Shown here: positions 23,602 through 31,171 of the stretch, in pieces
How positions within the stretch are numbered: the first letter of the stretch is position 1
Layout: each line of letters begins with the position of its first letter
NCBI GenBank assembly: GCA_902490405.1
Contig: CABUDS010000015.1
Location: 1-47,324 of the forward strand
Direction of reading: 5' to 3'
Length of the DNA stretch: 47,324 nucleotides
Source of the DNA: an uncultured Collinsella sp.
GTDB taxonomy: Bacteria > Actinomycetota > Coriobacteriia > Coriobacteriales > Coriobacteriaceae
Made by a program: the position numbers and the translations under genes
The notes under the pieces: generated by a model
Databases searched by the model: none
Seen by the model: only the letters and a program-made list of their open reading frames with translations
What the model was told of the DNA's origin: nothing

Positions 23602-25427
23602 TCCAGGTTCCTCCCTCCGCGGAACGCACCAAAGCCAAAGTGGTCGCAGCGCAGGCAGCGGCTCGCCTCCTGGCGCGCCTCCTGCTCGGTAAGACCTTGC
23701 TCGACCAGATTCCAATCGTGAATACGCTCGCCGGCCTCGCGCTCGCCCAGCTCGCAGCGGCCGCACTCGTGCTTGCCCTTAAACTGCACGGTCGGCAGCT
23801 CAACGTCGAGCTTGATCTTGTGGTCAAAGCCCAGGTAACGGTCGATATTTGCCGAAGCAACTCGGCCGGCGTTGATGGCACGGATGACCGTGGCGGGGCC
23901 GGTCTGGCAGTCGCCGCCGCTAAAGAGGCCATCGAAGTTGGGCACGGCGCCGTCCGAATCGGTGACGACGCGACCCCACTTGCAGGCGATGCCCATGTCC
24001 TCAAACGGCTTGGAATCGATGTCCTGGCCAATGGCCACAAACACGCGCTCGCAGGGAATGACGCGCTCGGGCGTGGCGGCGGCACGCGGGGCCGGACGCC
24101 CACGACGGGGCTCACCGATAATCTGCGGCTGCACGCGCAGGCCGCTCACGCGACCGTCCTCGCCCGTCTCGATAGCGAGCGGGGCGGTGAGCTCCAGCAC
24201 CTCGCAGCCCTCGGCCTGGGCGCCGGCGATCTCGGCGTCCTGTGCCGTCATATCGCAGATGCGACGGCGGTAGACGATGCTCACCTTTTCGGCACCGCAA
24301 CGCACGGCAGAGCGCGCCACGTCCATGGCCACGTTGCCGCCGCCGATGACGCACACGCGCTGACCGCTCAGGTCGGGCAGTTCGTCGTCGCCGATGGCGC
24401 GCAGCATCTTGACGGCCGACTCCACGCCGAGCGCCTCTTCGCCCGGAAGGCCGAGCTTCTTATCGCTGTGGGCGCCAATGGCCAGGTAGACGGCTTCGAA
24501 CTCGTCGCGCAGGCGGGCAAGTTCCTCGCCGTTCACGGAATGGTCGAGCTCCACGTCGATGCCGGCGCTCAAGATCCAGTCGATCTCGGCCTGCAGGCGC
24601 TCGCGCGGCAGACGATAACTGGGGATGCCGTAGCGCAGCATGCCACCCAGGTGGTGGCGCTGCTCAAAGATGGTCACCTTATGGCCCATCACGGCTAGGT
24701 AGTAGGCACAGGAAAGGCCGGCCGGGCCGCCGCCAATCACGGCGATGCGGCTGCCGGTGTTGTCAGCCACGCTGGGCTTGTAATCGTTGAGGTCGCTGTG
24801 CTCAACGGCAAAACGCTTGAGGGCGAGGATGTTCATGGGATCGTCGACCATGCCGCGACGGCAGTGCATCTCGCAGGGATGCTCGCACACCAGGCCGCAA
24901 ACGAGCGGCAGCGGGTTGTTCTTGCGGATGACCTTGACGGCGTCGGCATAGCGGCCGGCCTCGACGAGCGAAATGTAACCGGGAATGTCGACGTGCGCCG
25001 GGCAGCCCGAGACGCACGGGACGCGGGCCTCGCGGTCAAAGCCACAGGAGTGTTCGCGGATGTGGTGCTCAAAGTCGTCGCGGAAGCCACGGATAGCCGT
25101 AAGTGCCATAGCACCGGCCTCGTAACCGATGGCGCAGTCGCTCGAAAGATAGATGGTGCGGGCGGTGCGCTCGATCAAATTGAGCGTGGACTCGTCGGCG
25201 CGGCCCTCGAGCACATCGGCGAGCAGGTCGCTCAGCGCGCTCAGGCCCACGCGGCAGGGCGTGCACTTGCCGCAGCTCTGGGTGGAGCACAGGTTGACGA
25301 GCGCTGCCGTAAACTCAACGGGGCACGGGGCGAGCGAACTCACCGCCAGACGGCGTCCAAGCGCATCGTGCAGGTCGTCCATGACGGCCTGAGCGTGGCT
25401 GCGTTCCATTACATGCAGTCGTGCCAT
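23595..25427 (-). CDS. NuoF-tail/GltD-like NAD(P)H flavoprotein, hydrogenase partner
   Basis: 610-aa protein. Residues about 20-95 resemble the Fe-S C-terminal part of NuoF/HydB (QSCGKCTPCRVGL, Cys at about 52-57). Next is a 4Fe-4S segment of the GltD/DPYD type (CVSGCPAHVDIPG; CGLVCEHPCEMHCRRG), an FAD site IAVIGGGPAGL (about 226), an NAD(P)H site VCVIGGGNVAMD (about 356) and SGGDCQTGPATVIRAI. A C-terminal addition has CGRC...RCLRCDHFG. ATG at 25427 follows AGAGGGG; a 5-aa extension is possible. It overlaps hydA by 7 nt, so the two are surely co-made. It should pass electrons between NAD(P)H and the hydrogenase rather than make glutamate; no gltB accompanies it here, and a complete gltBD pair lies at 41979-47324. 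Confidence 0.88.
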   Translation of the reverse strand: MARLHVMERSHAQAVMDDLHDALGRRLAVSSLAPCPVEFTAALVNLCSTQSCGKCTPCRVGLSALSDLLADVLEGRADESTLNLIERTARTIYLSSDCAIGYEAGAMALTAIRGFRDDFEHHIREHSCGFDREARVPCVSGCPAHVDIPGYISLVEAGRYADAVKVIRKNNPLPLVCGLVCEHPCEMHCRRGMVDDPMNILALKRFAVEHSDLNDYKPSVADNTGSRIAVIGGGPAGLSCAYYLAVMGHKVTIFEQRHHLGGMLRYGIPSYRLPRERLQAEIDWILSAGIDVELDHSVNGEELARLRDEFEAVYLAIGAHSDKKLGLPGEEALGVESAVKMLRAIGDDELPDLSGQRVCVIGGGNVAMDVARSAVRCGAEKVSIVYRRRICDMTAQDAEIAGAQAEGCEVLELTAPLAIETGEDGRVSGLRVQPQIIGEPRRGRPAPRAAATPERVIPCERVFVAIGQDIDSKPFEDMGIACKWGRVVTDSDGAVPNFDGLFSGGDCQTGPATVIRAINAGRVASANIDRYLGFDHKIKLDVELPTVQFKGKHECGRCELGEREAGERIHDWNLVEQGLTEQEARQEASRCLRCDHFGFGAFRGGRNLEW

Positions 25428-25491
25428 AAGATCCCCTCTCATGCGGCAGCCCAGAGGCGAGGCCGGGCGAAGTTGCTACACACACAACACT

Positions 25492-25512
25492 GACCTAAAA
25501 AGTTGTTAGGTC
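25492..25512. promoter_or_regulatory. short perfect palindrome upstream of the hydrogenase operon
   Basis: GACCTAA, 7-nt spacer, TTAGGTC, about 65 bp before the first start codon. It is not a Rex-type site (TTGTGAA...TTCACAA). It could be an operator or a small leader hairpin. Confidence 0.4.
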
Positions 25513-25613
25513 TCCACGCAGTTCGGCAGGCGGTATGAAATGTCACCCTCGGCGGTGAAATAGAACATTACCGCAGATAAATGCCATATTTGATAAAACG
25601 CGTTACCAAATGA

Positions 25614-25651
25614 CAATGCCCCGCCCACGCAATCGCGTGGACGGGGCATTG
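25614..25651 (-). terminator. stem-loop ending the PTS/malH operon
   Basis: CAATGCCCCGCCCACGC and GCGTGGACGGGGCATTG form a 17-bp stem with one mismatch and loop AATC. It lies 33 bp past the malH stop. The minus-strand sequence after it (TCATTTGG) is a weak U-tract. Confidence 0.65.
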
Positions 25652-25683
25652 CTCCAGGTATGCGGCCGGCAACCCTGTTGCTT

Positions 25684-27066
25684 TTACTTAAGCTCGGGCC
25701 AGTAACCCTTGTTGGCCTCGATCATGTCGTCGAGAACCTCCTTGGCGACCTTCATCGAAGGCACGGTCTTGTTCAGCGTAAAGGCCTTGAGCGCCTTCTC
25801 GTAAGAACCCTCGATCGTAGCCTCGACCACGAGCTTCTCGGAGTTCAGCTGCTGCATCATAAGGCCCTGCTGGAACAGAGGAATGTTGTCGCGGCTGATG
25901 ACCTCGGGGCCATTCTTGCCAATGTAGGCAGGCAGCTCGACCATAGCGTCGTAGGGCATGTTGGGGATAGCGCCCTTGTTCTCGCAAATGACCAGGAAGC
26001 GCTGCTTGGTGTCGTTCTTCAGAGCGATAGCCAGATCGGCAATCCAGTCGCCGTGGCTGCCCGCATAGAACGTGCTCTCGTCGATCTCGCCCGTCTTCTC
26101 GTAGTGGTCGATGCCGTCGAAGAGGTTCTTCTCACGCGTCTCCTCAACCTCGTTAGCACGGGTGCGCTCGGGGTTGGAATGCTCGACGAACTCCTTCTGC
26201 TGCAGGTAGTAGTTCAGATACGTGTTGGGCAGGTACTCCGGGAAGCACTCCATGATCTCGTACTCGCCCTTCCAGACGTAGTACCAGCTGCCCTTGGTGT
26301 GGCGGTTCTGCTCGGGGTGCTCGTCGACGGTCTCCTCGGGCTTCTTTGCCATGAGCGAGCCCATGCCCTTGAGGTAGGAGTCGGGCAGCAGAATCTCATG
26401 CTCCTTGATGTACTCGCGCAGCTGCGGGAGCACCTCCTCGCCCTTGTGGCGGATCGAGGTGAACCAACCAAAGTGGTTGAGGCCAAAGTAATCGTACTCG
26501 ACATCCTTCTTGTCGATATCGAGCGCGGCGCAAACCACGTCGATGATCGCGATCGGCATGTCGCAGATGTTGATGATGCGAGCGTTGGGACGCAGCACAC
26601 GGCAGCCCTCGGAGACGATGGCGGCAGGGTTGGAGTAGTTGAGAATCCAGTAGTCCTTCTTGGCGTACTTCTCAACGTCATCGATCAGCTCGACCATGGG
26701 GAAGATGGTGCGCATGCCGTAGGCAAGGCCGCCGCAGCCGCAAGTCTCCTGGCCCACGCAGCCGTGACGCAGCGGAATCTTCTCGTCCTGCTCGCGCATG
26801 GCATAGCCGCCCACGCGCATCTGGGCAAACACGAAGCTCGCGTCCGTAAAGGCAGTCTCCTTGTCGGTGGTCACCGTGAGCTTGATGTCCAGGCCAAGGT
26901 CCTCGTGCAAAATCCAGTCCACGAGCACGCCGATCTTGCGCTGGCGCTCCTCGTTGATGTCGTACAGACGAATCTCGTCAACGTCGAGCTCGTCCTTGCG
27001 CAGAGCGATGGACTTGACGATGCCGGGGGTAAAGGTGGATCCGCCACCACACAGAGTAATGATCAT
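25684..27066 (-). CDS. malH: 6-phospho-alpha-glucosidase, glycoside hydrolase family 4
   Basis: 460-aa GH4 enzyme, NAD- and divalent-metal-dependent, splitting maltose-6-phosphate-type products of the PTS. N-terminal NAD-binding CGGGSTFTPG (residues 6-15) and the metal/substrate segment ICDMP at about 167. In GH4 the CDMP form marks phospho-alpha-glucosidases, whereas CNVP marks phospho-beta-glucosidases, which supports the alpha call. GLNHFGWF (about 199) supplies the metal-binding His. The start follows AAGGAGC, 3 bp after the EIICB stop, so it is the last gene of the PTS operon. The exact disaccharide is inferred. Confidence 0.9.
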   Translation of the reverse strand: MIITLCGGGSTFTPGIVKSIALRKDELDVDEIRLYDINEERQRKIGVLVDWILHEDLGLDIKLTVTTDKETAFTDASFVFAQMRVGGYAMREQDEKIPLRHGCVGQETCGCGGLAYGMRTIFPMVELIDDVEKYAKKDYWILNYSNPAAIVSEGCRVLRPNARIINICDMPIAIIDVVCAALDIDKKDVEYDYFGLNHFGWFTSIRHKGEEVLPQLREYIKEHEILLPDSYLKGMGSLMAKKPEETVDEHPEQNRHTKGSWYYVWKGEYEIMECFPEYLPNTYLNYYLQQKEFVEHSNPERTRANEVEETREKNLFDGIDHYEKTGEIDESTFYAGSHGDWIADLAIALKNDTKQRFLVICENKGAIPNMPYDAMVELPAYIGKNGPEVISRDNIPLFQQGLMMQQLNSEKLVVEATIEGSYEKALKAFTLNKTVPSMKVAKEVLDDMIEANKGYWPELK

Positions 27067-27069
27067 TGT

Positions 27070-28686
27070 TTACTGCTCCTTCTCAATTGCGTTTTCGACC
27101 TTGTCGCGCATCTCGGCGACCTTCATGCCAAAGATGATCTGGATATTATTGCCGTTGCGGTTGATGCCGCTGTTGGGCACGTGGTTGATGAGGTCCTCAT
27201 TGATGAGGTCCGGGTTCTTAACGTTCACGCGGAGACGCGTAAAGCAGTTCTCGAGCTCCTCGATGTTGTCCTTGCCACCAAGACCTGCGACCAGGTCGGC
27301 AATACCTGCATCGACGCCCTCTGCGGGGGCCGCGGCAACAGCGCCCTGCTTTACCGCGACAGACGCGGCGGCCTCGCCCTCGGCAACGGACTCGGCGAGC
27401 TCGGACTCCTCCTCGCGGCCAGGCGTGTGGAGGTTGAGCTTCTTAATAAGGAAGGTGAAGAGGAAGAAGTACAGAGCGGCGTTGACGACTCCAAGCACCA
27501 GCATAACCGGCCAGTTGGTCTTGTCGACACCGAGGACCAGGTTGGAAACCACGATGTTGATGATGCCGCCTGCAGTCGAAGCGGGCACGGAGAGGACCTT
27601 GAGCAGGACCAGGAAGATACCGGAAAGAACCGAGTGAACGACAAAGAGCACGGGAGCGGCAAAGACAAAGAGGAAGTCCATGGGCTCGGTGACGCAGGAG
27701 AGCACGGCGGTGATGATCAGCGGGATGATAACGGCCTTGGTCTTATCCTTGTTCCCCTTGTAAGCGGTGAAGATAAAGGCGAGACCGATACCGATGTAGG
27801 GCCACAGGTTGTTGAAGGTGTAGCTGTTGAAATACGTGCTATCGGAGAAGGGCTGGCCCGTCATTGCCATCTCGGCAACACGGATGGGATAGGCGCCGGC
27901 GATAACCTGATCGCCCAGCGTCAGGGTGCCACCCACATCGGAGAACTGGAACGGGGTGTAGATGAGGTGGTGCAGACCGGTGGGAACGAGCAGCTTGTTG
28001 AGCATGCCGTAGATAAACAGACCGATGTTGCCCGACTCCTTAATGATGCCGGCAACGGAGGAGATGGCACCCTGAACCGGAGGCCAAACGATGCAGAAGC
28101 CAGCGCCCATGATCCAGGAGATGATGATCATGATCAGGAACGGGAAGCGAACGCCCGAGAACATCGAAAGAGCAATGGGGAACTGCTTGTTCGAGTACTT
28201 GTTGAACACGGCACCGGTGATGCAACCAAGAATGATGCCGCCAAACACGCCGGTATCGAGCACCTGAATGCCCATAACGGTGCTCTGACCGGTTCCGGTA
28301 AGGCCGAGCATGCCGCTCGCCTCGGCAAGAGAGCCGGTGGCGTTGAGCACGATGTTGTTAGCCTGCAGGAACAGGAAGAACGACATCAGGGCGATCAGCG
28401 AAGCGTGGCCCTTGTTCTTCTTTGCCATGGCGCCGGCGATGCCCACGCAGAACAAAATCGAGAGGTTGTTGATGATAAACATCAGCGACTGATAGACAAC
28501 GGCGCCCACAAGCTGGAACGGACCGGAGCCCAGCACAGGGATCACGGCGCAGATGGTCTTGTTGGTCAGAATGATGCCCACGATGAGCAGGATGCCGGCA
28601 ACCGAGAGATACATCATCGGCTGAACGATCGACTTCGCGAACACCTCCAACGGCGCTTTGAAATTGAACTTCTTTTTTGCGGTCAT
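27070..28686 (-). CDS. PTS EIICB permease, maltose/alpha-glucoside type
   Basis: 538-aa EIICB of the glucose superfamily. EIIC (about 1-420) has ten or so membrane segments with the substrate-site motifs PTGLHHLIYTPF and TEPMDFLF. After a charged, Ala/Glu-rich linker, the EIIB domain (about 455-538) holds the phosphorylated Cys in LENCFTRLRV (about 478). There is no EIIA domain; a separate EIIA is at 29659. ATG at 28686 is chosen because GGGGAG lies 8 nt upstream; a 9-aa extension is possible. The partner GH4 enzyme points to maltose or another alpha-glucoside (MalX/GlvC-like). Confidence 0.9.
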   Translation of the reverse strand: MTAKKKFNFKAPLEVFAKSIVQPMMYLSVAGILLIVGIILTNKTICAVIPVLGSGPFQLVGAVVYQSLMFIINNLSILFCVGIAGAMAKKNKGHASLIALMSFFLFLQANNIVLNATGSLAEASGMLGLTGTGQSTVMGIQVLDTGVFGGIILGCITGAVFNKYSNKQFPIALSMFSGVRFPFLIMIIISWIMGAGFCIVWPPVQGAISSVAGIIKESGNIGLFIYGMLNKLLVPTGLHHLIYTPFQFSDVGGTLTLGDQVIAGAYPIRVAEMAMTGQPFSDSTYFNSYTFNNLWPYIGIGLAFIFTAYKGNKDKTKAVIIPLIITAVLSCVTEPMDFLFVFAAPVLFVVHSVLSGIFLVLLKVLSVPASTAGGIINIVVSNLVLGVDKTNWPVMLVLGVVNAALYFFLFTFLIKKLNLHTPGREEESELAESVAEGEAAASVAVKQGAVAAAPAEGVDAGIADLVAGLGGKDNIEELENCFTRLRVNVKNPDLINEDLINHVPNSGINRNGNNIQIIFGMKVAEMRDKVENAIEKEQ

Positions 28687-28785
28687 AGCGGTACTCCCCT
28701 TCCTTTTCCGCAAATTGAGATAGGTGTGCCCTGGACAAGACCGTGAGCCTTGCCTTATATCAATCGATGTGTGGGCACGTTATGC

Positions 28786-29652
28786 CTAGAGACCAGGTTC
28801 TCCAAGCAGGTTAACAATGTGATATGCGAGATAACTCTTCTCGGCATCGGTAACGACAACGTTATAGGTAGACGCCAAGTGGTCGGCAATTGACTCCGCA
28901 CACGAGAACGCCCTCGGATACGCCGTTTCATCGATTCGGAACAGCGCGTCGCCATTGATTTGCCCGGCCGCAGGATCGAGCGCTCGCTGAGCGAAAAACT
29001 GCAGGTGACGAACGAAACGCTCATAGGGCAGCGAGGTGTCATCGAGGGTCGTAGAATAGCGCTCGGAAACAATCGCGAGCACGTCGCGAACAAGCTGGAC
29101 CGAGATGATAAGACGATCGGAGCGTTGCGGCATGGTGGCGTTGACGATATGCAGCGTAATAAAACCCTGCTCTTCTTCGCTCATCTGGATGCCCATATAC
29201 TCCTTGATAATCTGCAGCGCACGGCCCGCAAGCGCATACTCCTTGCGATAGAACTGCTGGATCTCGAGCAGCAACGGATTCTCACAGGAGACGCCCTTGC
29301 GCTCACGCTCCAAAGCAAGGCTGATATGGTCTGCGAGAGCAATGAGAATCTTGTCGTTGACATCAACATTGAGCTCTCGACGAAGCATCTGAACGATGTC
29401 CTCGGAAATCACGAGGTTGACGGTGGGGATGGACTCTAAAAGATGTGCCAAGCGGTCGATCGTACGCGAATCCTGCGAAGTGCCCTCCTGCAGCGCATAG
29501 GTCTTTTCGACCGATGCTTCATCGATAGCGTCGCCGGCATGACGGCCAAAGCAGAGGCCTCGACCGATGACAATGAGCTCGGAGCCATCGTCCGAAGTGA
29601 CCATTGCGACGTTATTGTTGAAAACTCGCTTGATAACCACGGTACCCACCAC
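28786..29652 (-). CDS. licT: BglG/LicT-family transcriptional antiterminator
   Basis: 288-aa RNA-binding regulator: CAT domain (about 1-62, VIKRVFNNNVAMV), PRD1 (about 70-175) and PRD2 (about 180-288). The regulatory His of the PRDs are visible (ADHISLAL, ITLHIVNA, RHLQFF, AYHIVNLL). When sugar is present, such proteins bind an RNA hairpin and block a terminator; PTS phosphorylation of the His sets activity. It lies 6 bp after the EIIA gene and 99 bp before EIICB. No clear ribosome site precedes the tandem GTG codons, suggesting coupling to EIIA translation; the GTG before VIKRV is an alternative. Its probable target is the operon leader at 30197-30283. Confidence 0.92.
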   Translation of the reverse strand: MVGTVVIKRVFNNNVAMVTSDDGSELIVIGRGLCFGRHAGDAIDEASVEKTYALQEGTSQDSRTIDRLAHLLESIPTVNLVISEDIVQMLRRELNVDVNDKILIALADHISLALERERKGVSCENPLLLEIQQFYRKEYALAGRALQIIKEYMGIQMSEEEQGFITLHIVNATMPQRSDRLIISVQLVRDVLAIVSERYSTTLDDTSLPYERFVRHLQFFAQRALDPAAGQINGDALFRIDETAYPRAFSCAESIADHLASTYNVVVTDAEKSYLAYHIVNLLGEPGL

Positions 29653-29658
29653 AAGAAT

Positions 29659-30171
29659 TTACTCGGAAAGCCAGACGACAGGCTCTTTAACAGCAACAGG
29701 GCCGGAAGCATGCTCACGAAGAGTCGAGTTCTCCGAGCGCTCGCACACGATAACGAAGACCGTAGGATCGAAGCCGGCGGCGCGGACCGCGTCGAAATCG
29801 ACCTCGACGAGGGGCTGGCCCGCGTCGACATGGTCACCCTGGGCAACAAGCGCATGGAAGCCCTTGCCCTCAAGTTTAACAGTGTCGATTCCGATATGCA
29901 GCATCACCTGAGCAGAGCTGTCGTCGGACATGATGCCCAGCGCGTGCTCAGTCGGAAACAGCGCCGCGACGGTGCCGGAAACAGGAGCGCACACCGTTCC
30001 CTCTTGGGGAACCACGGCAACGCCATCGCCCACGGCTCGGCTGCTAAAAGCGGGATCATTGGTTTTTTCCAGATGAACAAGCTCGCCGGAAACGGGAGCG
30101 AGGATTTCGAACTCGGAAGTTGCAGTCTTCTGCTCATCCGAACCGCCCATCAGGCGAGAAAAGAAACCCAT
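29659..30171 (-). CDS. PTS EIIA, glucose (Crr) family
   Basis: 170-aa cytoplasmic EIIA. The fold core is complete: ILAPVSGELV, DPAFSSRAVGDGVAV, and both active-site His in PTEHALGI (about 73) and MLHIGIDT (about 88, phosphorylated). ATG at 30171 is chosen because AAGGGAC lies 8 nt upstream and the protein then begins MGFFSRLMGG as related EIIA proteins do. It is the first gene of the operon and supplies the domain missing from EIICB. It might also act as a general Crr-like regulator; the operon position favours a dedicated role. Confidence 0.9.
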   Translation of the reverse strand: MGFFSRLMGGSDEQKTATSEFEILAPVSGELVHLEKTNDPAFSSRAVGDGVAVVPQEGTVCAPVSGTVAALFPTEHALGIMSDDSSAQVMLHIGIDTVKLEGKGFHALVAQGDHVDAGQPLVEVDFDAVRAAGFDPTVFVIVCERSENSTLREHASGPVAVKEPVVWLSE

Positions 30172-30196
30172 GGTGGCATGTCCCTTCATAAATATA

Positions 30197-30283
30197 GCCC
30201 AACCAAAATCAAGCGAATGCGTCCATAGAGACACATCCGTTCAAAGACTTTGGTTAGGCCCACGTCCGAGGGACTCGGTAACC
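30197..30283 (-). promoter_or_regulatory. leader RNA with two mutually exclusive hairpins (antitermination candidate)
   Basis: On the minus strand, 30283-30252 can fold as GGTTA/TAACC outside CCGAG/CTCGG, size and position as for a LicT-type RAT. Its 3' half (GCCTAACCAAA, 30259-30249) is also the 5' arm of a second stem with TTTGGTTGGGC (30207-30197), 11 bp with one wobble, enclosing a smaller 7-bp hairpin and followed by TATATTT. The shared segment makes the folds exclusive, the standard antiterminator/terminator design. The loop sequence does not closely match known RAT consensus and the U-tract is weak. Confidence 0.5.
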
Positions 30284-30308
30284 TTCCGCATTTCTTTTTA
30301 CGGGAGCT

Positions 30309-30336
30309 ATTGTAGACAAGCCCAAAGCCAGAACAA
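30309..30336 (-). promoter_or_regulatory. promoter of the PTS operon
   Basis: Minus strand TTGTTC (30336-30331), 16 bp, TACAAT (30314-30309). The transcript would begin just before the two-hairpin leader. Confidence 0.5.
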
Positions 30337-30345
30337 TCATTATGA

Positions 30346-30382
30346 CCGGTGAACGGTATTTATTCTCCGATAAACGGTATTT
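30346..30382 (-). promoter_or_regulatory. two AAATACCGTT direct repeats upstream of the PTS promoter
   Basis: AAATACCGTTTATCGG (30382-30367) and AAATACCGTTCACCGG (30361-30346) recur at exactly 21 bp, two helical turns, ending 10 bp before the -35. This is the usual layout of an activator binding in tandem on one DNA face. The regulator is unknown. Confidence 0.55.
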
Positions 30383-31100
30383 AGGCGACATTTGGATGTC
30401 TCTATAGTTTTGTAACCCTCATGGCTATTCCCGGTGGGGCACCCGATTCCGTATCGCGGCGCATGTCGCCCCCAATCTGGGTATTCGGCGCATGATGCCC
30501 TATTGTCTTGCATAACTTCGCTTTTGTTATGCATAAATAGACGGGGGCACCCCTTCCCGTCCCAACGTACCCCCGCTTGGACCGTGCAAAAACCGGAGTA
30601 TTCAGCATCGCGGTCCCCGTCGGCGACGCCGTGAATCGGGGAGGCCGCACGATCGGCGTCATTTTGGGGCCCGGCGCGACGCGAAACGCGTGATATTGCC
30701 GCGCCGGACCCCGTCCGCCAACCCAAATAGTCTGTCGGAGGATCTCGCTGGCCCAAAAAGACGCTTCCGGTGCGTATGCAGCCGCCCCGGCCTGCTGAAT
30801 ACTCCCAAAAATGCACGGTGCACCCGGGGGACCCGTGCATGCCGTGAAAAAACACGCTCACATCCAAAAGAATGCGAGCGTGAAAGCCAAATGGCAGCAG
30901 GGGTGCCAGACGGCGAGCGGAATCCCTGGCGTATCCGCCCGGGCACCGCAGCCGCCGCGTGTCAGTGGGGAGTTTCACGTTCTCCGTCGATGCCAGAACC
31001 CCGCATACGCGAATCTCCAACCAAGCCGATAGCCCACATCTCTTGCCGCGACCGTCTCCGTGCATTTTCGTTAGGGAGCCGGCCCACCTCAAACTGCGCC
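30383..31100. other. 718-bp gene-free region rich in inverted repeats
   Basis: No convincing gene on either strand. Hairpins: TGCATAAC/GTTATGCA (30509-30533), GGGGCCCGGCGCG/CGCGCCGGACCCC (30666-30712, one mismatch), ATGCACGG.../...CCGTGCAT (30811-30840) and CACGCTC/GAGCGTG (30852-30882). A GGAGTATTCAGCA motif preceded by ACCGTGCA occurs at 30581-30607 and, inverted, at 30793-30820; a weaker copy is near 30479. Confidence 0.5.
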
Positions 31101-31104
31101 CACT

Positions 31105-31137
31105 AAAAAGGACCCCGAGCATAGTCTGCTCGGGGCC
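31105..31137 (-). terminator. intrinsic terminator of the DEAD-box gene
   Basis: Minus strand GGCCCCGAGCA, short loop, TGCTCGGGGTC, then CTTTTT. The 11-bp stem has one wobble; 35 bp past the stop. Confidence 0.85.
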
Positions 31138-31171
31138 CAAATTCATCTCGCCTTACCGCGCGATGCGTATG

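Noticed and set aside
23595..25427. Annotating the GltD-like protein as the biosynthetic glutamate synthase small subunit
   Set aside because: It overlaps hydA, carries a NuoF-type segment, and a normal gltBD pair exists at 41979-47324.
25660..28746. A 1028-codon plus-strand frame
   Set aside because: It lies opposite the malH and EIICB genes, whose motifs are clear; it is a by-product of high GC content.
30340..31146. A 268-codon minus frame in the gap upstream of the PTS operon
   Set aside because: No ribosome site or family similarity, and it crosses several hairpins and the operon's upstream repeats.
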